Positions 24,605 through 33,801 are shown, counted from the first letter of the stretch. The stretch: 64,000 nt of DNA from Paractinoplanes polyasparticus (GCF_019710575.1 NZ_JAHWFK010000004.1:264961-328960); one strand, 5' to 3'. Notes: a model not told the origin generated them from the letters alone. Made by a program: numbers and translations.

Positions 24605-26226
24605 TGCGAATCTCGAAGCCCCTGATCTCCGTCGCCGCCGCCACCGTCACCCTGGGCGCCTTCGCCCTCAGCTCGGTGCAGGCCGAGGCCGCGGTCAAGC
24701 CCGTCGCCGCCGTGAGCGCGCTGCCCGCCGCCAAGTCGGGCAAGGCCGCGCCCGGCGGGGGCGCCGCGAAGACCCTCGTCCTGTACGACACCACGGGCCC
24801 CTACGGCTGGATGGGCGAGGTCTACGCGACCCAGACGGCCAACCTGAGCTCACACTTCGGCTCGTGGACGGCGGCGCCGGTCGGCTCGTACAAGGCCGGC
24901 GACCTCAACGCCTACACCGCCGTGATCTACGTCGGCTCCACCTACGACGAGCCCATCCCGGCCGCCTTCCTCACCGACGTGGCCGCCACCGCCAAGCCGG
25001 TGACCTGGCTCTACGACAACATCTGGCAGCTCACGGCGACCGGCGGTTTCGCGGCCGCGCGCGGCTTCACCAGCGGCGGCTTCGACCTCGCGGACGTGGC
25101 CGAGGTCGGCTACAAGGGCCAGAAGCTGACCCGCGACACGACCAACAAGTCCGGCATCATGAACCTGTCGATCAGCGACGCCGCCAAGGTGACCACGCTG
25201 GCCACGGCCGTGCGACCGGACGGCACGACGTTCCCGTGGGCTGTACGGTCGGGCAACTTCACCTACGTCGGCGAGATCCCCTTCTCGTACGTCACCCACG
25301 ACGACCGCTACCTGGCGTTCGCCGACCTGCTCTTCGACTCGCTGGGCTCCTCCACGGTGGAGCGGCACCGGGGCCTGGTCCGCATCGAGGACGTCGGCCC
25401 CGACTCCGACCCGGCCGAACTGAAGGCCGTCGCCGACTACCTCTCCTCGCAGAAGGTGCCGTTCACCGTCGCCGTCTACCCGCGCTACCGCGACCCCAAG
25501 GGCGTCAACAACGGCGGCAAGGCCCAGGACTACACGCTGCTGAGCAAGCCGAAAATGGTGGCCGCGCTCAAGTACATGCAGAGCAAGGGCGGCACGCTGC
25601 TCATGCACGGCTACACCCACCAGTACGGCACGATCGCCAACCCGTACGACGGTGTGAGCGCCAACGACTTCGAGTTCTACGCGGCCCACGTCGACGCCAA
25701 CGACAGCGTCATCTACGACGGCCCGGTCCCCGGCGACTCGGCCGCCTGGGCCACCAGCCGCATGGCCGCCTCCGGTCTCGTCTTCGCCGCGGCCGGCCTC
25801 GGCACCCCCACGATCTTCGAGTTCCCGCACTACGCCGCCAGCGCCGTCGACTACCAGGTCGTCAACAGCCTGTTCGGCAAGCGCTACGACCGCGGCCTCT
25901 ACTTCCCCGGCGTGCTCACCGGCGCCAAGCCCGACTACTCCCGCCAGTTCGGCCAGTTCTTCCCGTACGCCGTCCGCGACGTCTACGGCTCGGCCGTCAT
26001 CCCCGAGAACATCGGCAACGTGGAGCCCGACGCCTTCAACAACCACCCGGCCCGCCTGCCGTCGGACCTGATCGGCGCGGCCAAGCGCAACCTGGTCGTC
26101 CGCGACGGCGTGGCCAGCTTCTTCTACCACCCCTACCTCGGCACCGACTACCTGAAGCAGGTCGTCACCGGGGTCAAGGCCCAGGGCTACACCTTCGTCT
26201 CGGCCAACTCGATGCTCACCAACTGA
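24604..26226 (+). CDS. Secreted DUF2334 polysaccharide deacetylase-like protein
   Basis: Exported protein of 540 residues. The signal peptide (ISVAAATVTLGAFALSSVQA) ends near AEAAVKP. An N-terminal domain (TLVLYDTTGPYGWMGEV ... AVIYVGSTYDEPIPAAFL) is followed from ~255 by DUF2334, a deacetylase-fold domain: LVRIEDVGPDSDP (acidic metal ligand), LMHGYTHQYG (His pair) and a late FFYHPYLG His. By analogy with IcaB/PgaB it would remove acetyl groups from the exported polymer. Start overlaps the epimerase stop. Activity is inferred from the fold. Confidence 0.87.
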   Translation: MRISKPLISVAAATVTLGAFALSSVQAEAAVKPVAAVSALPAAKSGKAAPGGGAAKTLVLYDTTGPYGWMGEVYATQTANLSSHFGSWTAAPVGSYKAGDLNAYTAVIYVGSTYDEPIPAAFLTDVAATAKPVTWLYDNIWQLTATGGFAAARGFTSGGFDLADVAEVGYKGQKLTRDTTNKSGIMNLSISDAAKVTTLATAVRPDGTTFPWAVRSGNFTYVGEIPFSYVTHDDRYLAFADLLFDSLGSSTVERHRGLVRIEDVGPDSDPAELKAVADYLSSQKVPFTVAVYPRYRDPKGVNNGGKAQDYTLLSKPKMVAALKYMQSKGGTLLMHGYTHQYGTIANPYDGVSANDFEFYAAHVDANDSVIYDGPVPGDSAAWATSRMAASGLVFAAAGLGTPTIFEFPHYAASAVDYQVVNSLFGKRYDRGLYFPGVLTGAKPDYSRQFGQFFPYAVRDVYGSAVIPENIGNVEPDAFNNHPARLPSDLIGAAKRNLVVRDGVASFFYHPYLGTDYLKQVVTGVKAQGYTFVSANSMLTN

Positions 26227-26240
26227 GCCCCACCCCCAAG

Positions 26241-26272
26241 AAGCGCCGCCGGTACCGTCACCGGCGGCGCTT
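26241..26272 (+). terminator. Hairpin terminator of the polysaccharide operon
   Basis: Perfect 13-bp stem AAGCGCCGCCGGT / ACCGGCGGCGCTT with 6-base loop, 15 bases after the deacetylase stop; it can also serve the convergent oxidase gene. Confidence 0.9.
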
Positions 26273-26286
26273 CGCCGTGCGACCGG

Positions 26287-26937
26287 TCATTCGTACCGGT
26301 ACCTCAGCGCGTCCGCCTCCGTCTGCTCGATGTCAGCGATCGTCAGCTCCGGCATCCGCAGCTGGGCCAGCGTCACCTCGGCCGAGGTCGGCTGGGCGTC
26401 CGCCGGCAGCCACTGATCCGGCTTCCAGGCCGCGCCGCGCAGGAAAGCCTTGGGACAGTGCGGGTAGACCTCGTCGATGCCCAGCACCAGCGCGCTGGCC
26501 GGCGGCTTGCCCACGGCGGTCAGCCGCGCCAGCAGCTCGGAACGGGTGGAGACGCAGGCCCGGCCGTTCACCCGCAGAGTGGTGGTGCGCCCCGGAATGA
26601 CGAACATCAGCGCCGCCCGCCCGGTGGCGATGACATTCTGCAGGGTGTCCAGGCGCTTGTTGCCGGTGGCGTCCGGTACCGCCACCGTCCGGGAGTCCAG
26701 CACGGTGACGAATCCGGCCGGGCCGCCCCGGGGGGACACGTCGGCGTTGCCGTCGGCGTCCGCGCTGGCCACGAAGACCAGCGACGAGCAGTCGATCAAC
26801 CGCCGGGTCAGCTCGGTGAGCTCGGTCATCTGCTTGCGCACCGCCCGGTCGCCGGGCAGGTCGTAGACCCGGCGCAGCGCCACCTGGTCGGACACGGCGT
26901 CGAGCTGCAACGAGTCGAAGGCACTGGTCGGTTGCAT
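26287..26937 (-). CDS. Pyridoxamine 5'-phosphate oxidase-family protein
   Basis: Flavin-binding split-barrel protein of 216 residues. Typical elements are FVASADADGNADVSPRGGPA, VAVPDATGNKRLDTLQNV and ALMFVIPGRTTTLRVNGRA. It most resembles the MSMEG_1061-type actinobacterial subgroup (FMN or F420 binding), not biosynthetic PdxH. The reaction is unknown. The gene is monocistronic and convergent with the polysaccharide operon. Confidence 0.85.
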   Translation of the reverse strand: MQPTSAFDSLQLDAVSDQVALRRVYDLPGDRAVRKQMTELTELTRRLIDCSSLVFVASADADGNADVSPRGGPAGFVTVLDSRTVAVPDATGNKRLDTLQNVIATGRAALMFVIPGRTTTLRVNGRACVSTRSELLARLTAVGKPPASALVLGIDEVYPHCPKAFLRGAAWKPDQWLPADAQPTSAEVTLAQLRMPELTIADIEQTEADALRYRYE

Positions 26938-26989
26938 TCCCCGACCCTAATGGACAGCGGGCATGCGAGCCGTCCGCGGACGGACGCCC

Positions 26990-27541
26990 CTACCGGGCCG
27001 CCGAGGCGCTCGTCCACACACTGCCCGGGTGTTCATCGATCGGCAGCCAGAGCGACGGCTGGCCCGAGTCACCCGGGTACCGGCCCGCCTCGTCCGGCCA
27101 GAGAAGTTGCGCCATGGGGAACGGCGGCCGTTGGTAATAGTCGATGGCCGCACCGAAAAGGTGTTCGTACCAACTGTCGTGCACCGGAGCCAGGACGAGT
27201 TCGCCTTCCTCGATCACGCCGGCCAGCGTGAGATCCGGAGTCAGGGTGAGCCCGTCACGGACCAACGCGCCGACTTCGTTGACGGCGAGCATGGCCCTCT
27301 GCTGCGGGAGGCCGAGCAGACAGACCTCGACACTGCCGTAGCTGTGCCACAGGCCGATCGAGTATGCCCAGTCGGGCATCGTCGTGCCGAGGACACCGGT
27401 GACACCCCAGCCGTACTCGCGAACCAGCCGGCTGTTGCGGCGCTCGCGAGCCGGCAACGACCGCTCCGCCGAGCGCCACCAACGCTTCGGTGGCTGCTCG
27501 CACAGCAGGCAGTGGCATTCGCGGTCGAGCGCATCGGACAT
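26990..27541 (-). CDS. DUF4262 protein
   Basis: A 183-residue protein of the DUF4262 family, recognised by WGVTGVLGTTMPDWAYSIGL, the central PQQRAMLAVNEVGALVRDGL and the closing HDSWYEHLFGAAIDYYQR. An N-terminal Cys/His cluster (DRECHCLLCEQP) could bind a metal. Function is unknown. It lies between the oxidase-family gene and the protease gene, all on the minus strand but separated by gaps. Confidence 0.8.
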   Translation of the reverse strand: MSDALDRECHCLLCEQPPKRWWRSAERSLPARERRNSRLVREYGWGVTGVLGTTMPDWAYSIGLWHSYGSVEVCLLGLPQQRAMLAVNEVGALVRDGLTLTPDLTLAGVIEEGELVLAPVHDSWYEHLFGAAIDYYQRPPFPMAQLLWPDEAGRYPGDSGQPSLWLPIDEHPGSVWTSASAAR

Positions 27542-27593
27542 CGGCGGAGCATAGCGGGCGTCAGCCGGCCGGTTCGCAGTCCCGTGCGACGGC

Positions 27594-27621
27594 GTGGCCC
27601 GGCGCGGGTGCGCCGGGCCAC
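27594..27621 (-). terminator. Hairpin terminator of the protease gene
   Basis: Perfect 12-bp stem GTGGCCCGGCGC / GCGCCGGGCCAC with loop GGGT, 13 bases beyond the protease stop. Confidence 0.88.
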
Positions 27622-27634
27622 AGGGTGCTTGTCG

Positions 27635-28375
27635 TCAGGCCGGGAGGCCGCCGACCTGGGTGTTGACCCAGGCGCGGATCGACGGCAGGTCGCCGTAGAT
27701 GGACGGTGCGGTGGCGCAGGTGGAGCTGTTGTTGCCGGCCCGGCTGGTGACGCCGATCAGGTTCCAGCGGCCGCTCACCGTGCGGACCTGCGGGCCGCCC
27801 GAGTCGCCGTAGCAGGCGCCGGCCACGCCGCCGGTGTTGTTGGTGCAGATCTCGTACGCGGCGTCGATGCCGGCGCAGCGGCTGTCGGTCACGATCGACG
27901 TGTCGAGCTGGTGGGCCACGGTCGGCGCGGAACCGCAGCCGCGCGGGGCGCAGGTCTGGCCCCAGCCGATGATGCGGGTGGCGGTGCCGACAGCGCCCGA
28001 CGTGGACGGGATGGGCGCGGGCGCGTAGCTGACCGACGAGGCGAGCTCGAACAGCTTCACGTCGATACGCGGGTGGCTGACCGCGCGCCGCACAGAGACG
28101 ACGGTGCCGCCGCTGCTGCGGTTGATGCTTCCCACCCGTACGGAGGAAGGGGTCGGGCAGTGTTTCGCGGTGACCACCCAGTTCGCCTTGATCAGCGAGC
28201 CGGTGCAGCCGGAGGTGTAGACCATGAACGGGTAGTTCTCGGTTGCCTGCTGACCGCCGACGACGTTGGTGCCGGGATCGCCGGTGGGCGCGGCAACCGC
28301 GGCGCCGGCCGGCGAGAGCAGGCCCGCGGCGAGCACAGCGGTGGCGGTGAGCAGAGTCCGGGCGAGGAGGCGCAT
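27635..28375 (-). CDS. Secreted trypsin-like serine protease (S1)
   Basis: Exported endoprotease of 246 residues. A signal peptide (LLARTLLTATAVLAAGLLSP) is followed by a short propeptide and the mature start VVGGQQATENYPFMVY. The triad is complete: His in VVTAKHC, Asp in HPRIDVKLFEL, Ser in CYGDSGGP. Cysteines suggest two or three disulphides. ATG 28375 was chosen because the signal peptide begins there, with CAGGA upstream; a longer frame to 28465 has no signal-like start. It probably degrades extracellular protein. Confidence 0.92.
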   Translation of the reverse strand: MRLLARTLLTATAVLAAGLLSPAGAAVAAPTGDPGTNVVGGQQATENYPFMVYTSGCTGSLIKANWVVTAKHCPTPSSVRVGSINRSSGGTVVSVRRAVSHPRIDVKLFELASSVSYAPAPIPSTSGAVGTATRIIGWGQTCAPRGCGSAPTVAHQLDTSIVTDSRCAGIDAAYEICTNNTGGVAGACYGDSGGPQVRTVSGRWNLIGVTSRAGNNSSTCATAPSIYGDLPSIRAWVNTQVGGLPA

Positions 28376-28504
28376 GAGGGATCGTCCTGTCTGACCGGGA
28401 GCGGGATGACAACGGGCGGGTGGCCCGGCCACACGGTAACCGTAAATAGACACAGGTCGATACATGCCAGCTGGGGCCTATCGCCACGTGATGGTGCGCC
28501 GCGG

Positions 28505-29107
28505 TCAGCCGAGCTCCAGCCGCATGACCACGCGCCGGGTGGTCGGCCGGCTGACCTCCCGGAAGCCGGCCGCCAGAAACGTGGTGCGGGAGCCGACGTT
28601 CATCTCGCCCCACGTCACGTTCTGCCCCGGCCGGGGAATCATCGGATAGCCCTCGACCGCCTTCGCCCCGCGCTCACGCGCGTAGTCGGCAGCCGCCCGC
28701 GCCAGCGGCCGGGTGATTCCCCGCCCCCGATAGCCGGCCCGGACCGCGAAGCAGACGATCGCCCACACGTCCGGGTCCTCCGGGTCCTCGTTGCGCCCGG
28801 CCCACGGCACCGGCGAGCCCCGCAGCCGCCGGTACGCCACACGCGGCTCGACCGCGACCCAGCCCACCGGCTCACCGTCCAGATAGGCGACCAGGCCGCT
28901 GGTGTCCTCCGCCTCCGGATGCCCGCAGTCGGTCTCCTCCCGCAGCCGGTGCGCCCGCTCCTCGATCCCCGTGTCGAACCAGGCCCGGTCGCCCAGCTTG
29001 ACCCGCTGGCACTGGCACTTCGCCGCACCCCCACGCCCGAACACCGTCTGCAGGTCGTCCCAGCTCGCCTCGTTGGCCGGAATCACCGATACGTCGTTCT
29101 GCTCCAC
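28505..29107 (-). CDS. GNAT family N-acetyltransferase
   Basis: Acetyltransferase of 200 residues. The acetyl-CoA-binding motif A reads VCFAVRAGYRGRGITRPLAR, followed by a helix typical of GNAT enzymes and MNVGSRTTFLAAGFREV near the end. A Cys pair (KCQCQR) near the N-terminus is a known variation in this subgroup. The substrate is unknown. GTG 29107 lies eight bases after TACGCT, compatible with a leaderless mRNA. It is divergent from the HAD gene across 60 bases. Confidence 0.85.
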   Translation of the reverse strand: MEQNDVSVIPANEASWDDLQTVFGRGGAAKCQCQRVKLGDRAWFDTGIEERAHRLREETDCGHPEAEDTSGLVAYLDGEPVGWVAVEPRVAYRRLRGSPVPWAGRNEDPEDPDVWAIVCFAVRAGYRGRGITRPLARAAADYARERGAKAVEGYPMIPRPGQNVTWGEMNVGSRTTFLAAGFREVSRPTTRRVVMRLELG

Positions 29108-29167
29108 GGCGACGAAGCGTAGGCCCGGTTCCGGACGTTCCACGCCCGGAACCGCTAGCTTCCCGGT

Positions 29168-29869
29168 GTGGAAGCCGTGGTTTTCGACCTCCTCTACACG
29201 CTCGTCCACCCCGGCGGACCGGGCCGGATGAGATGGCTGGCCGAGATGCTCGGCGTCGACCGGGCGGCCCTGAAGGCGAGCTGGAACGAGTTCGAACCGG
29301 TGCTCGAGTCCGGCCGGGCCCCCGGTCCCGACCCCGAAATCACCTGGCTGCGCGCCGTCACGAACGCGTCGGAGGCCGACCTGGCCCGCGCCGAAGCCGG
29401 CTGGGACAGGGACCGCCGCGAGGCCCTGCTGAACCCACCCCCGTCGTCGGTGGCGACGCTGACCGCGCTGCGCGAACGGGGCCTCAAGCTGGGCGTCCTG
29501 AGCAACACGCACGCCCTGGAACTGCGCGCCTGGCCCGAGTCGCCGCTGGCCCCGCTGGTCGACGTCGTCGCCCTCTCCCACGAGATCGGCCACTGCAAGC
29601 CCGACCGCGAGGCCTACGACCACGTGCTCGAGCGCCTCGGGGTGGCGGCGCGCTCGGCCACCTACGTCGGCGACGGCAGCAACAACGAACTGGCCGGCGC
29701 CCGCGCCGCCGGCTTCGCCCAGGTCGTCCTGGCCGAGCAGGCCGCCGCCGCAGCCGCGCCCGGCACGCTCCCCCGCCTGCGTGCTCAGGCCGACGTCGCG
29801 GTGGACTCACTGCCCGACGTCGTCACATTGGTGCGGGCGCGACGGGCGGGCGGGCCGTTCCGGGGGTAG
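29168..29869 (+). CDS. HAD-superfamily hydrolase
   Basis: Phosphatase- or dehalogenase-like HAD protein of 233 residues. Motif I is VFDLLYTLV, with the nucleophile Asp but no second Asp two residues on. Motif II is GVLSNT, motif III the Lys in HCKPDREAY and motif IV YVGDGSNNELAGA. Lack of the second Asp of DxD is typical of haloacid-dehalogenase-type members and argues against a simple phosphatase. GTG 29168 starts the protein with MEAVVFDL. The MFS gene follows after nine bases. Confidence 0.87.
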   Translation: MEAVVFDLLYTLVHPGGPGRMRWLAEMLGVDRAALKASWNEFEPVLESGRAPGPDPEITWLRAVTNASEADLARAEAGWDRDRREALLNPPPSSVATLTALRERGLKLGVLSNTHALELRAWPESPLAPLVDVVALSHEIGHCKPDREAYDHVLERLGVAARSATYVGDGSNNELAGARAAGFAQVVLAEQAAAAAAPGTLPRLRAQADVAVDSLPDVVTLVRARRAGGPFRG

Positions 29870-29878
29870 AAAGCGTGG

Positions 29879-31294
29879 GTGCCTGATCTCAGTCCCCGCC
29901 GGCGTGCGCTCGTGCTGGCCATCTGTTGTCTCAGCCTGTTCATCGTGGGGCTGGACAACACCATCGTCAACATCGCGCTGCCGGCTCTGCGGGCCGACCT
30001 GGACACGTCGGTGTCGGGGCTGCAATGGGTGCTCGACGCCTACACGTTGGTGCTGGCCAGCCTGCTGATTCTCGCCGGCAGCACGGCCGACCGGGTGGGA
30101 CGGCGGCGTACCTTTCAAACGGGTCTGGCCCTGTTCACCGTCGGCTCCCTGCTGTGCAGTGTGGCGCCGGGGCTGGGATGGCTGATCGTCTTCCGGATGA
30201 TGCAGGCGGTCGGCGGGTCGATGCTCAACCCGGTGGCCATGTCGATCATCACCAACACGTTCACCGAGCCGCGCGAGCGGGCCCGGGCCATCGGGGTGTG
30301 GGGCGGCGTGGTCGGGCTCAGCATGGCGCTCGGGCCGGTGCTGGGGGGCGTTCTGGTCGAGACGCTGGGGTGGCGCTCGATCTTCTGGATCAACGTGCCG
30401 GTCGGGATCACCGCCGTCGTGCTGACCGCGTTGTTCGTGCCCGAGTCGCGGGCGCCGCGGCCCCGCCGCATCGATCTGGTGGGACAGGCTCTGGTGCTGA
30501 TCCTGCTGGCCTCCATCACGTACGGAATCATCGAGGGGCCCGGCGTGGGCTGGGGCTCGGCCGAGATCGTCGGCTGTTTCGTGCTGGGCGCGGCCGCGCT
30601 GGCCGGCCTGCTGCGGTACGAGCCCAGGCGCGCCGATCCGCTGCTCGACCTGCGCTTCTTCCGCAGCGTCCCGTTCAGCGGGGCCACCCTCATCGCCGTC
30701 TCGGCCTTCGCCGCGCTGGCCGGGTTCCTGTTCCTCAACACGCTCTATCTGCAGGACGCCCGCGGGCTGTCGGCCCTGCACGCCGGGCTCCACACGCTGC
30801 CCATGGCCGCCATGACCGCAGTGTTCGCGCCGCTGTCGGGCCGGCTGGTCGCCGCCCGCGGCGCCCGGCTGCCGCTGATCCTCGCCGGGACCGCGATGAC
30901 CCTGGCCGTCCTGCCGCTGACCCGCCTCACCACCACGACCCCGGACGCCGTGCTGATCGGCTGCTATCTGCTCTTCGGCATCGGGTTCGGGCTGGTCAAC
31001 GCCCCGATCACGAACACCGCGGTCGCCGGCATGCCGCGGGCCCAGGCCGGGGTGGCGGCGGCCGTCGCGTCGACGTCGCGGCAGGTGGGCGGGTCGCTCG
31101 GCGTGGCGGTCATCGGGGCCGCGGTCGTGTCCGGCTTCGACGGGTCGATGGCCACCGGTTTCGCCGCCGCCAGTCACGCCGGCTGGTGGATCATCGTCGG
31201 CTGCGGCTTCGCCGTGCTGACCCTGGGTGTGGTCACGACCGGGCGCCGGGCCCAGGCCACCGCCCAGCGGGTCGAGGACGCGGTCCCCGCATAG
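29879..31294 (+). CDS. MFS drug-efflux transporter (DHA2/EmrB-like)
   Basis: Proton-driven exporter of 471 residues with about 14 membrane segments. Helix 1 carries GLDNTIVNIALPAL, the DHA2 signature. ADRVGRRRTFQTG is motif A and LGPVLGGVLVETLGWRSIFW motif C. The substrate is unknown, possibly a drug or metabolite. The GTG at 29879 fits the N-terminus; GGGGGTAGAAAG lies upstream. It is nine bases from the HAD gene and likely cotranscribed with it. Convergent with the aldehyde dehydrogenase gene. Confidence 0.92.
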   Translation: MPDLSPRRRALVLAICCLSLFIVGLDNTIVNIALPALRADLDTSVSGLQWVLDAYTLVLASLLILAGSTADRVGRRRTFQTGLALFTVGSLLCSVAPGLGWLIVFRMMQAVGGSMLNPVAMSIITNTFTEPRERARAIGVWGGVVGLSMALGPVLGGVLVETLGWRSIFWINVPVGITAVVLTALFVPESRAPRPRRIDLVGQALVLILLASITYGIIEGPGVGWGSAEIVGCFVLGAAALAGLLRYEPRRADPLLDLRFFRSVPFSGATLIAVSAFAALAGFLFLNTLYLQDARGLSALHAGLHTLPMAAMTAVFAPLSGRLVAARGARLPLILAGTAMTLAVLPLTRLTTTTPDAVLIGCYLLFGIGFGLVNAPITNTAVAGMPRAQAGVAAAVASTSRQVGGSLGVAVIGAAVVSGFDGSMATGFAAASHAGWWIIVGCGFAVLTLGVVTTGRRAQATAQRVEDAVPA

Positions 31295-31300
31295 AAGCCG

Positions 31301-32713
31301 TCAGACGGCCAGGCCGACGTATTTCGTCTCGAGGTACTCGTCGATGCCCTCGGCGCCGCCCTCGCGGCCGAAGCCGGAGGCTTTGACGCCGCCGAACGGC
31401 GCCGCCGGGTGCGACACGATGCCTTGGTTGACGCCGACCATGCCGGCCTCGAGGGCCTCGCTGACCCGCACGGCCCTCGACAGGTCGCGCGTGAAGACGT
31501 ACGCCACCAGGCCGTACTCGGTGTCGTTGGCCCGCGCCACCGCCTCGTCCTCGTCGGCGAACGTGGCGATCGGCGCGACCGGGCCGAAGATCTCCTGCCG
31601 GTTCAGCTCCGCCTCCGCCGGCACGCCGGTGAGCACGGTCGGCGGGTAGTAGTAGCCCGCGCCGCCGGTCGGCGAGCCGCCGCACAGCACCTTCGCTCCG
31701 AGCCGGACCGCGTCGTCGACCAGCGCGGCCACTTTCGACCGGGCGCCGGCGTCGATGAGCGGACCGACGTCCTCCCCCACGCGCAGGGCGGCCATCCGGT
31801 CGGCGAACCGCGCGGTGAACTCGGCCGCCACCGACTCGTGCACCAGGAAACGGTTCGCCGCCGTGCAGGCCTGGCCCATGTTGCGCATCTTGGCCGCCAT
31901 CGCGCCGTCCACCGCGGCGTCGAGGTCGGCGTCGGGGAAGACCAGGAACGGCGCGTTGCCGCCGAGTTCCAGCGAGAGGCGCAGCAACTGCTCGGCCGCC
32001 TGCTCCATCAGCAGGCGCCCGACCGGGGTGGAGCCGGTGAAGCTGAGCTTGCGGGTGCGGGGGTCCCGCACGAGCGGTTCCACGACCTCGGCCGTACGCG
32101 TGGTGGGCACGACATTGAGAACGCCGGCCGGCAACCCCGCCTCGCGCAGCAGGTCGGCCAGGGCCAGCATGGTCAGCGGGGTCTGGGTGGCCGGCTTGAC
32201 CACCATGGTGCAGCCGGCCGCCACCGCGGCGCCGATCTTGCGAGTGCCCATGGCCAGCGGAAAGTTCCACGGCGTGATCAGCAGGGCCGGGCCGACCGGC
32301 TGCCGCACGGTCAGCAGCCGGGTGGCGCCGTCCGGGGCGGTCGACCAGGTGCCCCCGGCCCGCACCGCCTCCTCGGCGAACCAGCGGAAGAACTCGGCGC
32401 CGTACGCGACCTCGCCGCGCGCTTCGGCGGGCGGCTTGCCCATCTCCGCCGTCATCAACGCCGCGAACTGCTCGCGCCGCTCGGTGAGCAGCTCGAACGC
32501 GGCGCGCAGGATCTCGCCGCGGGTGCGTGCCGGGGTGGCCGCCCACTGCCGCTGCGCCTCGTGTGCGGCGGTCAGCGCGGCCAGCCCGTCGGCCGGTGTC
32601 GCGTCGGCTGCCGAGGCCAGCACCTCTCCGGTGGCCGGGTTCTCGACGTCGACGGTCGCGCCGTCGCCCGAGTCGCGCCAGGCGCCGCCGATGAAGAGTC
32701 CCGTGTGCGTCAT
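31301..32713 (-). CDS. gabD: Succinate-semialdehyde dehydrogenase-like aldehyde dehydrogenase
   Basis: NAD(P)-dependent aldehyde dehydrogenase of 470 residues. It has the nucleotide-binding ITPWNFPLAMGTRKIGAA, FTGSTPVGRLL, the general base in LELGGNAPFLVF, the catalytic Cys in GQACTAANRFL and EIFGPVAPIATF. These fit the GabD subgroup, which oxidises succinate semialdehyde to succinate, though glutarate semialdehyde or another aldehyde is possible. It is divergent from a LysR gene across 71 bases, the usual layout for LysR control. Confidence 0.88.
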   Translation of the reverse strand: MTHTGLFIGGAWRDSGDGATVDVENPATGEVLASAADATPADGLAALTAAHEAQRQWAATPARTRGEILRAAFELLTERREQFAALMTAEMGKPPAEARGEVAYGAEFFRWFAEEAVRAGGTWSTAPDGATRLLTVRQPVGPALLITPWNFPLAMGTRKIGAAVAAGCTMVVKPATQTPLTMLALADLLREAGLPAGVLNVVPTTRTAEVVEPLVRDPRTRKLSFTGSTPVGRLLMEQAAEQLLRLSLELGGNAPFLVFPDADLDAAVDGAMAAKMRNMGQACTAANRFLVHESVAAEFTARFADRMAALRVGEDVGPLIDAGARSKVAALVDDAVRLGAKVLCGGSPTGGAGYYYPPTVLTGVPAEAELNRQEIFGPVAPIATFADEDEAVARANDTEYGLVAYVFTRDLSRAVRVSEALEAGMVGVNQGIVSHPAAPFGGVKASGFGREGGAEGIDEYLETKYVGLAV

Positions 32714-32784
32714 GCGTCCAGCCTCGGCAGCCGGATGCCATGCTGTCCAATACTTGAAAAGCCGCGGAACGATGCTCGGGAGGC
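32714..32784. promoter_or_regulatory. Divergent aldehyde dehydrogenase / LysR control region
   Basis: A 71-base spacer between two divergent starts. It contains the LysR ribosome-binding site (CGGGAGG, seven bases before ATG 32785) and an AT-richer core (TCCAATACTTGAAAAG, 32747-32762) where a LysR-type site is most likely. No clean T-N11-A palindrome could be fixed. Confidence 0.45.
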
Positions 32785-33654
32785 ATGGGCGTGGAGCTTC
32801 GACCGGTGCGCTACTTCGTGACGATCGCCGACGCCGGGTCAGTCACCGCGGCCGCGGCGGCGCTCCACCTCACCCAGCCCTCGATGTCCCGGCAGGTGCA
32901 CCAGCTGGAACGGCAGCTGGGGATCGAGCTGTTCGTCCGCGACCGGGGCCCGTTCCGGCTGAGCGCGGCCGGCAGCGAGTTCCTGCCCGTCGCCCGGCGG
33001 CTGCTGGCCCAGGCCGAGAGGGCGTGGGAGACAGCGCGCGCCATCGCCGCCGGCCGCCTGCGACGGCTGACCATCTCAGCCCCCGGCACCACGCTGACCG
33101 ACGTGGTGGCGCCGTTCCTGGCCACCCTCACCGCCGACGACCCGATGCCCGCGGTGTGGGAGGAGGTGCCGGCATCGGTGTACGCGACGCTGAGCCGCGG
33201 GGCCGACCTGGCCATCGGGACGACCCCCTGGCCGTCCGACCTCGAAGGCATGCCGCTGGCCGAGCTGCCGGTCTGGGCGTACGTGCGACCGGACGACCGG
33301 TGGGGCCGCCGCGAGACCGTCACGGTCGACGAGCTGGTGACCCGCACGCTGCTGCTGCAGACCCGCGACTTCCACCCGCGGCGGGCCCTCGACCAGGCTC
33401 TGGCGGCGGCCGGACTGGCGTACGGCGAGTTCCACGAGTTCGCCACGGCCGAGGTGGCCCAGGCCGTGGCCGCCTCGGGCCGCGGGGTGGCGGTCGTCTC
33501 CGACGATCCCCGCTTCGGCCTGCGGCCGGTGGCGATCCAGGGCGTACGGATCAGCCTCTACGCCGCCTGGGAACCGCACCACCACGGCGCCGCCACCCTC
33601 GAGTCGATCGCCGAACGGCTACGGTCCTTCTGCGCCGGCCGCTACGGCCTCTGA
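32785..33654 (+). CDS. LysR-family transcriptional regulator
   Basis: DNA-binding regulator of 289 residues. The winged helix-turn-helix covers residues 1-65 (RYFVTIADAGSVTAAAAALH, QPSMSRQVHQLERQLGIELF). The remaining ~200 residues form the effector-binding periplasmic-protein-like domain. It most likely senses an aldehyde or its precursor and activates the divergent dehydrogenase gene. ATG 32785 follows CGGGAGG at a normal distance. Confidence 0.92.
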   Translation: MGVELRPVRYFVTIADAGSVTAAAAALHLTQPSMSRQVHQLERQLGIELFVRDRGPFRLSAAGSEFLPVARRLLAQAERAWETARAIAAGRLRRLTISAPGTTLTDVVAPFLATLTADDPMPAVWEEVPASVYATLSRGADLAIGTTPWPSDLEGMPLAELPVWAYVRPDDRWGRRETVTVDELVTRTLLLQTRDFHPRRALDQALAAAGLAYGEFHEFATAEVAQAVAASGRGVAVVSDDPRFGLRPVAIQGVRISLYAAWEPHHHGAATLESIAERLRSFCAGRYGL

Positions 33655-33801
33655 GGAGCAGGACCGCCGTCACCGGGATCCGGCGCGCCGGTGATCGAAC
33701 CGGACCGCGCCGGGCCGGACCGCGGTCAACGGAATCGTCATCCGCCGGCGGTTCAGCCCTGAGCGCCGTGCTCGCTGCAGCAGCGGCGGGAATCCTGGGA
33801 C

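Noticed and set aside
24588..26600. A 670-codon plus-strand frame overlapping the DUF2334 gene
   Set aside because: Arg-rich shadow of the real deacetylase frame, which has a signal peptide and metal-binding motifs.
28376..28465. Extended N-terminus for the trypsin-like protease
   Set aside because: The added 30 residues would place the signal peptide internally, and there is no ribosome-binding site at 28465.
33655..33801. Small gene or RNA between LysR and topoisomerase IB
   Set aside because: Only weak inverted repeats and no frame with natural composition or a start site.
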